A DNA stretch of 64,000 nt from Hedera helix (lineage: Eukaryota > Streptophyta > Magnoliopsida > Apiales > Araliaceae). The notes below the pieces were generated by a model, which saw only the letters and a list, made by a program, of their open reading frames with translations, searched no databases and had not been told where the DNA came from. Shown in pieces: positions 23,565 to 34,620 of the stretch. Made by a program: the position numbers and the translations under genes. The stretch's first letter is position 1, and each line of letters opens with the position of its first letter. The stretch spans positions 5,689,501-5,753,500 of the forward strand of contig OX359265.1 of NCBI GenBank assembly GCA_947179155.2, written 5' to 3'.

Positions 23565-24281
23565 CTACAGAAGCATCCCACGTCTGACCGCATCCTCGTA
23601 TTCTTCATTCATTATAGCCACCATCTTCCATCGGCTCAAAATGTCCCTTGGTTGATTATATTCCACCGAATAATAATATACCCTATCCTGTGCCCTTCCG
23701 AATGCTGTACGAAATGCATAACTCATATCTTCCATCCTTACACCCATATTATCCATTCTGGCTTTCTTGGATCTCACCTCATCTTCTAACAAATCTATTC
23801 TCCTTACTGCGTTAGCCCCAACACGCTCACTTATGGCTATCTCAGCATTTGTTTCCCTAAGCTTAGCCTCTAAGATCTCCTTATCATTCTTCAACTCCCG
23901 TATCTTTCGTTCGGCTTGCACTAATTTATCCTTCAACTCCCTATTTTCATTAGTCAATTCTTGAGTTGTTGCCTCATTTAGATCCACAGTTGTCTGTCGT
24001 TCAGCTGCCTGAGTTTCTAGTTCCAAAATTCTATCGACAAACTCGCTGTTTTGCTGTATCAGACCGGTTACCCATTCCCGATCTGCTTCTCTCTGCTCAG
24101 ATGAAGCATTCTCTGGTATTGCCCCATCCGAGTCTCCCTCTAACTCATCTGGATCCTCCTCCTGTTCACTACCTTCAGCTGGTACTATTGTCATAGCTGG
24201 TACTCTCGTCATCACATCTATTTGGATGTCTCTAGGTTCCTCTTCTCCTGCAGCCCGACTGGATTCTCCAATCTCTGGCAT
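23565..24281 (-). CDS. Extra coiled-coil ORF upstream of gag in element 1
   Basis: An intact 238-codon ORF lies between the PBS (24508) and gag-pol (start 23202), in the same orientation, with a 362-bp gap before gag-pol. Residues 1-65 are acidic and Ser/Glu-rich. Residues about 65-180 form a long heptad-rich coiled coil rich in Glu, Lys, Arg and Leu. The last 55 residues are mixed and Tyr-rich (VYYYSVEYNQ) and could fold. No nucleic-acid-binding, protease or enzyme motif is visible. Tat/Ogre elements are known to carry an ORF ahead of gag, but this is not a standard part of Tekay/Del elements. It could be a captured host coiled-coil sequence or a structural accessory protein. The function is unknown; its open frame in a very young element suggests selection or recent capture. 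Confidence 0.7.
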   Translation of the reverse strand: MPEIGESSRAAGEEEPRDIQIDVMTRVPAMTIVPAEGSEQEEDPDELEGDSDGAIPENASSEQREADREWVTGLIQQNSEFVDRILELETQAAERQTTVDLNEATTQELTNENRELKDKLVQAERKIRELKNDKEILEAKLRETNAEIAISERVGANAVRRIDLLEDEVRSKKARMDNMGVRMEDMSYAFRTAFGRAQDRVYYYSVEYNQPRDILSRWKMVAIMNEEYEDAVRRGMLL

Positions 24282-24496
24282 ACTATAAAATCACAAGAAC
24301 AACTATTTCAGTTCACTGCAATTTTCCTTATTCTTAAAACACATAACATGTAACACATAATACATAATACATATTGTGGAAATTGTACCCTTAACAACTC
24401 CCACCCTTCACTGCTTAGAACTCTAAATGAGTTTTACTATATTCCTTAAGGTCATATTCCTAAGGTTTTTCCCCACCTAAAGTTTATAACCTATCA

Positions 24497-24508
24497 GCTC
24501 TGATACCA
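24497..24508 (-). other. Element 1 primer binding site
   Basis: On the minus strand TGGTATCAGAGC starts three bases after the LTR end. This is the standard plant PBS complementary to the 3' end of initiator methionine tRNA, which primes minus-strand DNA synthesis. Confidence 0.9.
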
Positions 24509-24511
24509 ACC

Positions 24512-27451
24512 TGTGACGCCCCCAAATCCTGGTCCCTTGAACCTCAGGTTTGGTGCTCACGTAATCTATTCTACCCTGTCATCTCATTCAACCATTCTGA
24601 ATAAAATAATAATTATAAACTTCATTTACATTCATACATCACTATTCCCAGGTTCTACGTACCTTTATACATCCAACTGTCATATCTGACATAATACAAA
24701 ATATAATAATAAATACAACATTAGCTAACTTCTAGTGCTGGCCGACCTTTCCTTTCCCTTTATCTATTCCCGACCCTTCGGCCTTCTCTGGCTTAACTGA
24801 AATGTCATGAATGAAAGCAAGAGTGAGCCTAAATAGCTCAGCAAGTATAACAATGAATGATATCACGAATAATTACAAATGAATAGAGGAGGGTCATAGA
24901 CAACTTTATCTGAATTATGCATAATAACTGAATGAATATCAATAAACGAATCATAGAAGTGGGCTGATCAATATTAATTCAATAAGTGAATCATGAACTG
25001 AAAATTAGCTTTTATGAATACTGATACAATGAAGTTTTTCTGCTGTACGGTCACGAGACCAAGAACACGTTTAGAACAATACCAATCGTATAGAATGATA
25101 TTGCCCAAGTTAGTCAAAAGACTGCTATTTCAAATAGATGCGTACTCTGGGTGATCAGCCCATTGTACCTTTATATTGTGCACAACATAAACATCTAGCG
25201 ACGCAACCACGTCATAAAATTTATAATTATTACCCCTTTGTAGGGTTGTTCTATTACAGCATAACATAGAATCCACACCACAACCAATGTGGATTGGAGC
25301 ATATAGCAATGAACATTCGATCACAACATAAATTATTACGTATGTGTCTAGCCAGATTCAAGATTGGCATCGACCTTTTCAATTTAATTCAATAATGAAT
25401 AAACTTTGCATAGCAATATAAATGAATAACATGAATATCTGTTCAAAGAACTGCAATAGAAGTTCAGTAAGGAAACTTGCCTTCGTCCTCGTCTATCACA
25501 ATCGGTATAAAATTATCCCGTCTATAACCTACATGACCACAATATTGGTTCATGCATTAGTTACATACACATGCATGCCATAACTTGCTAAACAAGCTAC
25601 CCATTAACTATACATAACCCTAATCACATAACATTTTGTTCAAACATAGCTTTACGCTTACTATATTGATTATTTTTATCAAATTATGGTTTACATATGT
25701 ATTTATATCATTTAATATCAAAACATTGCATTTTAGAATTAAAATAAATTATTTTTCAAAAGTCAGCACATGGCGCCCCGGCGCCATGTTTCCTTTGCAA
25801 CATCGCGCTGGCCGCGAGATTGCCTCGGCTGGGCTGCGCCCCGGCTCGCCCTGCTTCCGCCCCGGCGAGGTCCTCTCAGCACCACTGCGCCCCGCGCAGT
25901 CTCCCGTATAAAAACCTCCGCCCCGGCGCAATGCTGCAGTTTCTGAAAAAATTTTCTTTCCAAAAATGATGCTATCTTTGGCCCTAATGTAATTCTTTCA
26001 ATTCCAACATCTCACATAGCACCTATAACATATAATTGACTTGCGTAGGCCTTCGAAACATTTAAAAATCATCGTTTGGTCATAGTTTTCCAAATGGTTC
26101 GTTTTGGTCGTTGATTTATGTTTTTAAAACGTTTGAAATAGCTATTTATCGCCTTATGCACCATTTAGTTCCCAAATCGATTCTAACACGTGTATTTACT
26201 TATAACTTACATGTTTGGCCTCATTTAACACAAAATCAAGCAAAATGGCCAATTATCATAACTTAGTTGCATTTCTACTAATTTTCATAATTTTCCTTAT
26301 AAACCAACTTTGATTCTTTACACACCATGCACATATATGTTAACACATATCCTTTTAGCCACTTTATATGCATGTGTAACTTGCACATGCACCTTCCAAA
26401 ACACTTTACAAATTATTATTCCTTTTAGGCAAAAAGTATAGCCTAGTATTCGCTTAACCCTTTCAAAACATGATTTTACACCCTCTAGGCTTCCTTGGTA
26501 TTCTCTAGCATATGATCCTGCATATAACACACATCTTCACCTTCTCAAATTAGGTTTCTATCATGTTTAACAACATATAGCACACAATCATGCTTTGAAT
26601 CATAACTTTTAGCTTGAATAATCACATATATAGTACACCACCTTTTGTATAAACACATATAGGCTTAGGGTTGCATGATCAACTAACTAGGTAGCACATA
26701 ACTTGCAAAACTTCACATAATCATCATGTCTAGATAAGAATACATGCATAGTTCCATCTTTTCTTGCATGTAATCACATAAATCATAAGTTTCATGACTT
26801 GAACACAATTTTACCTTCTCTTTGCTATCCTTCTCCTAGCTAGGAACCTTGTAAGTGATGGATGATCCACTTTGAAGGCTTTCTCCTCACTTCTTAATCA
26901 CTCCCTCTTGAATTCTCTTGAGTCTCCTTGAATTTCTTGAAGAACCCTAGCTTTCTTTCTCTCTTGGCTCACTTTCTAGCAACTTCGAATTTGTCTAAGT
27001 GTAGAAATGCTGAAAATGATTTGCATGAATGCCAATATACATCCTCTAGCAATTAACCATCATATGGTTAGCTTAACCTAAGCTTGGCTGAGGTCAAATG
27101 AGTCTTTTCCCTTAACTAAGTAAGGACATAATTGTTATTTCTCACCAATAGGACATGAATGTCATTTTCCAATTGATTGAGGATAGCAAGGTCATTCTAC
27201 TTCTTTTCTAGGAAATTTAATTCCCCCTTAGTTCCTAATTGTTCAAATTTTCCCCCATAATTTCATAAGTTATTCAAATCAATCCAATTCAATTTCATTT
27301 TAATCCAACTTGTTCCTTTAGTCTTGAAATTAATTCTATCATACAATACAACACACATGGCTTGTTCCAAAATGATTGTCACACTCTCAAAATACTTAAT
27401 TTCCATTAATAACTTATAATTTACAATATCGCAAAAATGCAAATCCTTACA
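24512..27451 (-). repeat. Element 1 5' LTR (in element orientation)
   Basis: It begins TGTAAGGATTTGC at 27451 and ends GGGGGCGTCACA at 24512, next to the PBS. It contains a GC-rich island at about 25770-25945 in otherwise AT-rich sequence. It is nearly identical to the copy at 15670-18609. Confidence 0.95.
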
Positions 27452-27816
27452 TAATCTCTCTCTCTACTTCTCTCCATTTTCTCTGTCTTTCTCTCCAAAA
27501 AAACTCACGCTGCCAGACTGATTAAGGAGGACTTTATTCAATGTGTAATTGTCAGTTTAGCTTTATGTCCCCTCCCCGGCTCGAAAACCAAAAGAAATAA
27601 AGAAACAGAAACAAAGATAGTAAGTTAGTGTTATTCCTCTCCTCCCGGGAAGAGTTTTATTTATTTTTTATATAAAAAATATTCTTTTATTAATAATAAT
27701 ACTAATAATAATAATATCCATAATACTGATAATAATAGTAATAATAATAATAATACAGATAATAATAATATTTTTATTTTTGAATAATAATAATTCTAAT
27801 AATAATTAATATAATA

Positions 27817-27852
<36 letters not shown>

Positions 27853-27962
27853 TTTGTAATATTTAATAATTTTTTTAATAATAACACAGATAATAATAAT
27901 ATCGATAATACTAATAATACAGATAATAATAATAATAATTATTAATAATAATAATAATACCG

Positions 27963-28019
<57 letters not shown>

Positions 28020-28426
28020 GTAATAATTTTTATTTTTAAAATTTTAATATATTTTTTTGTTATGACATACTTTTAAACACGAATAATTAATAATTACGAT
28101 TTTGATCATTATTATAAATTTATAACAATAATTTACATATAAATCTATAATAATAGTTACATATAAAAATATCAATTCCTTATGTTAATTGTCAAACCAA
28201 GAATCAAGGAGTAGCTGAAACTGATGCCCTGAAATGGTGCAGCTCGGCAAGTTCAAGTGACGAATGGTGAGGTGACCTTTTAGGTCTAACTAGAGCTTAG
28301 ATTATAAGATATGCTAAGGGCTATCTAGGTTATTATTATTATTATAGTTATTATTATTACTATTATCAGTATTATTATTATTATCGATATTATTATTATT
28401 ATTATTATTATGAATATTATTATTAT
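27452..28426 (+). mobile_element. Helitron B, middle block
   Basis: This block continues copy B after element 1, starting with the TAATC target duplication. It matches Helitron A from about 14077 onward: the CT-rich tail, the (AAT)n arm, the unique spacer and the start of the (ATT)n arm. It ends where element 2 inserted into the (ATT)n arm. Confidence 0.85.
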
Positions 28427-30626
28427 TGTAGACACCCAAATTTTGCACTTTTGTACTAACCCTGACAGGAGGGCAGAATCGTCATTTGACCCGACGAGCG
28501 AAAAGGAAGGTGGACCCCAACACAAAGCCACTCCAACGACTTACGGTTAAATCCGCCACAGCAGACAACGAGCATCAGGCAAGGCAAACCGCTGATCCAG
28601 AAGAACCTGATTGGATCACCAAAGACGACAAATGGCCACTACGGTTACGATGTTCGGGGGTCTCGCTCCCCGGTGAGCGAGCGGCTGCCCAGCTCGCCGG
28701 TGAGCTAGCGGGGGTGGAAGGGGGCAGCGCCCCCTGGAAGCCAAGCACAACGAGTGATTTATGTATCAAGAAATAACCTTCCAAAATGATACCGCAGAAA
28801 TTGGCGACTTAAGACCGCGTGGTACAGAAATCGAGAAAAGTATGCCGGACAGCCGCGGATGCAACCGCGGCCACCGACAAAGGGGGCAGGTTCGCGGCTC
28901 GAGGGCGGCACACGGCAGCCGAGGCGACGGCTCAGACGGCCACAGCAGGCCCAGCCGCAGATGCATCTGCGGCCAGCCGCAGTTGCACCTGCGGCTGCCT
29001 CCGATCAGCTATACAATGCTATTTCCGCGTCCGAGAGAAAGAGAGAAGAAATTTTGAAGGTTTTATAGAGAGAAAAATGGCGGAAATAGAGAGAGAAACC
29101 TTCGGGTTTGGTCAAAAAGTGTGTGATTTCTTCTCTTTTTGTTCAATCTTCATGTTATACCTTGTATTCTACATTGGATTTGAGTGCTAGTGCGTGATTT
29201 CTATCAATATCAAGGCAAAAATTTCGATATCTTTCTTAGTGTTGGTGCATTTTGTAGATCTATTAGATTTAATATTTCATCTTGCTTTAGTAGTGTAATT
29301 GATAAATATTTGTGTATTTGTGCATTTGTTGGGTGGATCTACTGTTAGATCCGAAAATATTTGGTGCATTGCTATTTAAGTAGTTTGATTCGGTGTATTT
29401 TGAAGTTAGATCCAATGTAGTCAATATATTGTGGATCTATGGATTAGGGACGGTTAGAGAGGATTTATGGCGGATGGAATCTCCTCCTAACCTCCCGATG
29501 ATATCACTTTAGTTTATTTTATAATTTTTACGTATGTAGCGATGGCGATGCATTTGTATTGTATATATGTAATTTATGGGCCTTAAAGCGATGTCGAATC
29601 GAAAATCGGGTTTAAGGCCCCGTGATAATGAAATATGTGATTGTGGGTGTCTGGGGTCGTCTAGATGGCTCACATGCCCATGGATAGCCCCGACACGTTT
29701 TGGGATGTTTGTCTTAATTTACGGCACAGAAAATGGTTTTCCAAAATAAGGCAAATAATGAAGATTTTATAAAAGTGATCAAATTAGGATATTAGATACA
29801 CGAGGTTTAAAAGGTAAAGAGTTTTGGCAAAATTTTGATCCTTGTTTGACGAAAAGGCTACGTTTGGTTTCAAAATGTCATAAAAGATGTTTTCGTGAAA
29901 AATAAATAAACGTTTTCATTAAACTTTGTGCATAGGGCTAAAGAGTTCTAGAAGTTGCCTTCATTTTATTTATATTAACTGTTAGAAGGCAATGTATAGT
30001 CTTGATACCTATTTGACAAAAGTTTAAAAACTCTGTTTTCTATAAACGACATCTAATAAAACCCTCATCGCTTTAAAAAGTAAAATCAATCTTTATCATG
30101 AAACAAAGCCTTGTCATTTGGGTCAAAAGACGTATAAAACGCTTTCCAGATAAACACATTTGCCATATAAAATAAAAACAAACTTTTTATGCAAAACTCA
30201 CCACAAACCTCCATTTAGGCACACACACACACACACACGCAACTCACATATTTTTAGGATTTTAAAAGGATAAGAAAACATCGAGATTGCGGTAACCGTA
30301 TTTCACGGAAGTCGGGGGGTGCCTAACACCTTCCCCTCACTTAAGCAAGCCCCCGAACTCTATGAATCTCGGTTTGCGGACCAATTGAATCGGAGTCACA
30401 TATGAGCCATTACGATTACGAAAACAAAATTCGGATGAGTTGGTACATCCATTTCAAAAATACCAACTGGTGACTCTGGTCAGTTGGCTCATAAAAAATC
30501 GACATTTCAAAACCCCGTCGACACTAAGCCGACCCTTTTCAAAAAATCACATCTTAATCTAAAGGCTAAAATTGGAAAGGGCTTTTAATATTAAAAAACG
30601 AAACGACGAAAATCCCGACGTCGACA
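28427..30626 (+). repeat. Element 2 5' LTR
   Basis: 2,200 bp, TGTAGACACCC to GACGTCGACA. A GC-rich block at about 28660-29000 contains palindromes. A transcribed-looking leader follows (GAGAGAAAGAG, about 29034-29100). An (AC)n run is near 30220-30238, and the conserved U5 block is around 30310-30345. About 30 substitutions separate it from the 3' LTR (roughly 1.4%), nearly all transitions. Confidence 0.9.
28954..28996. repeat. Paired GC-rich palindromes in the element 2 5' LTR
   Basis: 28954-28973 is a perfect 20-bp palindrome centred on ATGCAT with CCGCAG/CTGCGG arms. 28975-28996 is a near-perfect 22-bp palindrome with AGCCGCAG/CTGCGGCT arms. The pair recurs in the 3' LTR at 48791-48810 and 48812-48833. 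They could be binding sites for a dimeric regulator or form a cruciform; neither can be shown from sequence. Confidence 0.7.
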
Positions 30627-30627
30627 G

Positions 30628-30647
30628 ATGGCGACTCCGCTGGGGAC
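30628..30647 (+). other. Element 2 primer binding site
   Basis: The sequence TGGCGACTCCGCTGGGGAC begins three bases after the LTR end. It resembles the Arg-tRNA-type PBS reported for Tat/Ogre elements. The assignment is from memory of that lineage. Confidence 0.65.
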
Positions 30648-31239
30648 AGTAGAGGGCTTAAGCCGCATTTAAAATTTCGATGTTTTCCTATCCTTTAAAA
30701 ATCTAAAAATATGTGATTGCGTTTCTTGCGTTAAATTACCTTTTTGTGCGTGTATGCGAATGGTGTGATTGCGTTTTCTTTTCAAAGCTTTACTTTATTA
30801 GCATCATATGCATACAGTGAGGAACGATGAATGAATGATGAATGTATGTTGAGCAGTTCCTCCTCCTGAGGCAAACCCGTCGGATGTGGATTACTGGACT
30901 CAAAGGGGCGCTCCCCGGCGAGGCTCAGGAAAAGCATCCACTCAGATCCAATCCAATTGAAAGATTGGATTTATTCCCTTCTAGTATGTTGCGAAGATCT
31001 GGGAACCTTCATGCCGAAAAGCCCGTGAGAGTAACTTATGGTAGGTCAGCCTCAGATAAACCCAACGCGCGGGAAGTCTCTTCATACCCTATCACGTTTT
31101 ACGTACATGATATCGTACTTCAATTAATCATCTTTTATCTCTCATCCTGTCAATTAGAATCACTGACCTATGTTTTGCAGGGAAGAGTTAATGAGACAAT
31201 GATTGGCATTACGATTCAAGTACCTCATCGTTAAAATAA

Positions 31240-31400
31240 AATAAAATAAAAAAACTGCTAACACTGTTTCGCAGGGAAAGATCAAAAAAAAAAAAAAACT
31301 CATAAACATGGAAATATTGCTTTAGCATGCATCTGTTTTTTCATGTCCCAAAGCTAAACTTCGATTGTTTTGTTTGTAGGTTGCTCCTCGAGCCGCGTAC
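31240..31400 (+). repeat. Element 2 leader repeat, copy 1
   Basis: The stretch from AACACTGTTTCGCAGGGAAA through CATGTCCCAAAGCTAAACTT to GTAGGTTGCTCC is repeated at about 42222-42345, on the far side of element 3. A shorter relative, TTTTGCAGGGAAGAG, occurs at 31175. The copies carry splice-acceptor-like TTTGCAG/TTTGTAG motifs. Element 3 inserted between the two copies at CGTAC (31396-31400). Confidence 0.65.
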
Positions 31401-32491
31401 TGTAAGATCCCGAATTTTATGAAATATAAAATTTATTTTTCTTCATATATATTTTCATGATACAATAAGTGGTTAAATTGATAAAGTTAAAAGTTAAGGA
31501 TGTTATGTGTAAATTATATTATGTCGGACAATATTCTTTTGGTCGGGGAATATTCGTTCTGTCGGGGAATATTCGTACGACGGCGCCGTACGAACTAATC
31601 ATTGGTGGACCCCACAAAGGTGGACCCTACAAAGAATAATTGTCGGATATAGAAAATGACATAAACAATTTTTAAAATGGTCAATGGTACTATTAATTTT
31701 AATTGTTAAAATATCCGGTGGTAAAAGAATAGTAATATACGGTATCACAAGTAACATACGGTATTGCACAGTAGCACACGGTATTGCACAGTAGCACACG
31801 GTATTGCACAGTAGCACACGGCATTGCACAGTGTTTCGTATTATTAAACTGATAAAGTGGTTATCGTACAATATTTGACTTTATTGTCACATGCACAATA
31901 ATTCATGTTATTAAATTGATAATTGTCACAGTAGCATATGCACAGTAATTCACATTATTGAATCAATAATTGTCATAACACAGTAACGTAATCTTTCTTT
32001 TACATACTTTCTGCATTATTTTTATCTCTATTATGGTATTATTTAAACAGTTGTATTTCATTAATTAATTGACTTGATATCTAACTCAGAAAGCCAACTA
32101 CACTGTATTTATAACAATTAGTCATAATAATGAATAAGTGTGAATTATTGTTGAATAATTGAATTGATAAAGTTATTTGTTTATAATATAAAGTTAGGTG
32201 ATATAAAATGAATGGTATAGATTAAAGATAATATAGAATTTAAAATGGATGGTGTAGATTAAAAGATGATCTTTAAATGAATGGTTTAGATTAAGGAAAT
32301 CTTAAAAGATGAAATGAATGGTATAGATTAAAGATAATATAGAATTTGAAATGGATGATGTAGATTAAAAGATGATAATTAAATGAATGGTTTATCTTAA
32401 AAGATGAAATGAATGGTATGGATTAAACATTATCTTGAAATGAACGGTTTGGATTAAATTAGAAAATCTTGGTTATGATAAGATTTTTGGC

Positions 32492-32500
32492 TATAAATAG
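32492..32500 (+). promoter_or_regulatory. Element 3 LTR TATA box
   Basis: TATAAATAG in the context GGCTATAAATAGAGGCC, followed about 30 bp later by a likely start region. It is conserved in the other two LTR copies, at about 40333 and 51521. Confidence 0.7.
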
Positions 32501-32778
32501 AGGCCTTAACTTAAGGATTTTTCATAAACTTCCTTACTTGTTCTTTCTTTCTCTCTCTAAATACTTCTTGTGAAAGTTTTCTCTAAGTGTGCTTAAGTCA
32601 TCTTGAGTATTTGTGAAGATTTATAAGTGTACGTGTACTGTTCAAGTTAATCAACCTCATTTAAATCAATATCCAGTCACGTGTTAAGGTAAAGGATTAT
32701 CATTATTTGATTCTCGAAAATAATATCGTTTCTTTCTTACTCATAAGATATGTCATTTATTTCCATGTATTAATTTAT

Positions 32779-33067
32779 GGGAATAACCTTACGGCGCGGA
32801 TTTCCGCCTGTTGGTGAATAACCTTTCGTATTCATTCCTTATTAATCTCTGAGAATAACCTTACGGTGCGGATTATCGCCTGTTTGGTGAATGACTCTTC
32901 GTATTCAATTTTTATTAAATTGTGGGAATAACCTTACGGTGCGGATTATCGCCTGTTGGTGAATAACCTTTCGTATTCATTCCTTATTAATCTCTGAGAA
33001 TAACCTGACTACGCGGATTACCGCATGTTTGGTGAATTACTCTTTGTATTCATTTCTTATTTGTCTC
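32779..33067 (+). repeat. Four 72-bp tandem units in the element 3 LTR
   Basis: Units begin at 32779, 32851, 32924 and 32996 with G(G/A)GAATAACCT. Each has a GCGGATTWYCGC dyad and ends in a TTCGTATTCA-rich segment. The same array occurs in the 3' LTR (40619-40907) and the solo LTR (51807-52095). It sits downstream of the TATA box, so it would lie in the transcribed leader. Confidence 0.85.
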
Positions 33068-34422
33068 TTGTGGAAATAATTTGTTTACACGAATTATCAC
33101 ATGACACTTTTATTGTATATTCGTTTATAATATCATTTTCTTTCATATTCGTAAGTGATATTATTTTCCTTTATACTCATAAGAGATACCATCTTTTTCA
33201 TCTTCCATTATTCAAACTTACTATGGTAAGGGATATTAATTTCCTTCACCTTTTGTTAATCAAACCTGCTACGGTAAGGGATATTATTTTCTTTCATACA
33301 CCTAAATCGAAACTTATTATGGAACTATTGCTTCTATAATTCCTGAAAATATTATATGTTCCATAATAGTTGCACTTCATCATTTCAATTGAACCATCCT
33401 ATTTACGTGAACCTTTCTATTGAACTGTAACCGTTATTCTGAACTGTGGATCTTGAATATCATTTTCAAATTTCACTCCACATCATGTTGACAATTTGGA
33501 CATTATTTGAATCTGTACAAAGTAAACTTCTGATACTTATTGTTTATCCTGTTTCTTCTGTTCATCATTTATATCATTCTAATCATCCAAATTCAAGTTG
33601 TTGTGAATATCTGTGGCCGGGGGCACATATGCGATATAATTGTTGAACAGATGATAGGTTAAAGGCGATATAATAGGTTAAAGGCGATACATCTGTTCGG
33701 TGTCTTTTATGGCACGTGGTGAATGTTCTCTTTGACCCGTAGTGCAAAGATGAACTGTTATTTGGTATGATTATGACCAAAGGCTGAATCTGGTATAATC
33801 ATGACCGTTGGTGTTATATTGAATGTCTTTGGCCCGTAGTGCAAAGATGAACTGTTGATCTGCATGATTATGATCAGGAACTGTGAATTGTATTATCTTG
33901 ACTAATGGTATTTCAGATGATAAAAGTTGATGATGTTTTTCCTAAAAAGATAATCGAGTGGACATTATAGTCTGCATTATTCTTCTAATAGATTGCTCAT
34001 TCCGCTGCTATTATTGATCTGAACGTTGTTTAAGAATTTAACTGCAGTTTTTGATACAAACCTTGTAGTCTATTGTATTCTATCAAGAACTCAACTGTTG
34101 AAGGCTAACGATAATTTACTTGTCATTATCTTAGTCATGATATTCTTTACTGGGCTATTTGAGCTCACCCTTTCTTTTGTTCCATTGTTTTTCAGAAAAT
34201 GAGAGAGTAGCCGGGTCTAGCAAGGGAATGGAGTGACGGTCCGAGTGATAGCTATTGTAGTCTTCACATGTTGTATATAGTGTGACAATAATTATGAAGA
34301 CTTAGTTGTGTATTATTATACACTGTATTGTTGAACGTTATTCTATCTTGTAATAATTTTGTTGTAGTCTTTTGACGACTCAAGTTTGGGTTGTATGAGC
34401 CTAGATTTGGGGGCGTCACAGT

Positions 34423-34434
34423 TGGCATCAGAGC
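34423..34434 (+). other. Element 3 primer binding site
   Basis: TGGCATCAGAGC starts three bases after the LTR end. It is one base different from the usual initiator-Met-tRNA PBS (TGGTATCAGAGC). Confidence 0.85.
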
Positions 34435-34620
34435 TTAGGGATATGGTCTTTAATGGAGATCTGGGGTTAGAACTAGGAGGGGAGAGATGAATAGAATTAA
34501 TCACTAGTGTGTCCTACCTAAATTAGATTTTGTTATCTAATGAATCGATTTGAATGTAGGAACATGAAGAGATGAGTCGGTTTGTTTGAACTAACAATTA
34601 TTTTGTGACAACAGTTTAGT

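Larger units (their letters stand above)
15670..27451 (-). mobile_element. Element 1: full-length Tekay/Del-type chromovirus LTR retrotransposon
   Basis: The element is 11,782 bp, bounded by the 5-bp target duplication TAATC (15665-15669 and 27452-27456). Both LTRs are 2,940 bp, start TG and end CA in element orientation, and differ at about three positions with no indel. It has an initiator-Met-tRNA-like PBS, a polypurine tract, an intact gag-pol ending in a chromodomain, and an extra upstream ORF. Domain order PR-RT-RNaseH-INT-chromodomain and long LTRs suit the Tekay/Del lineage of Ty3/gypsy elements. Confidence 0.93.
31401..34420 (+). repeat. Element 3 5' LTR
   Basis: 3,020 bp. It carries four 20-bp units (GTAGCACACGGTATTGCACA type) at about 31750-31830, a TATA box at 32492, and four 72-bp units at 32779-33067. 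It also has a pair of 24-bp direct repeats 97 bp apart (33736 and 33833). Confidence 0.92.

Noticed and set aside
28486..29190. Overlapping ORFs of 96-123 codons, repeated at 48347-49027
   Set aside because: They are in the GC-rich part of the element 2 LTRs. GC-rich DNA has few stops, frames overlap on both strands, and there is no domain.
33025..33339. 104-codon ORF present in three places (33025, 40866, 52054)
   Set aside because: It lies within the element 3 family LTRs. It starts inside the 72-bp tandem array and has AT-rich, low-complexity composition.
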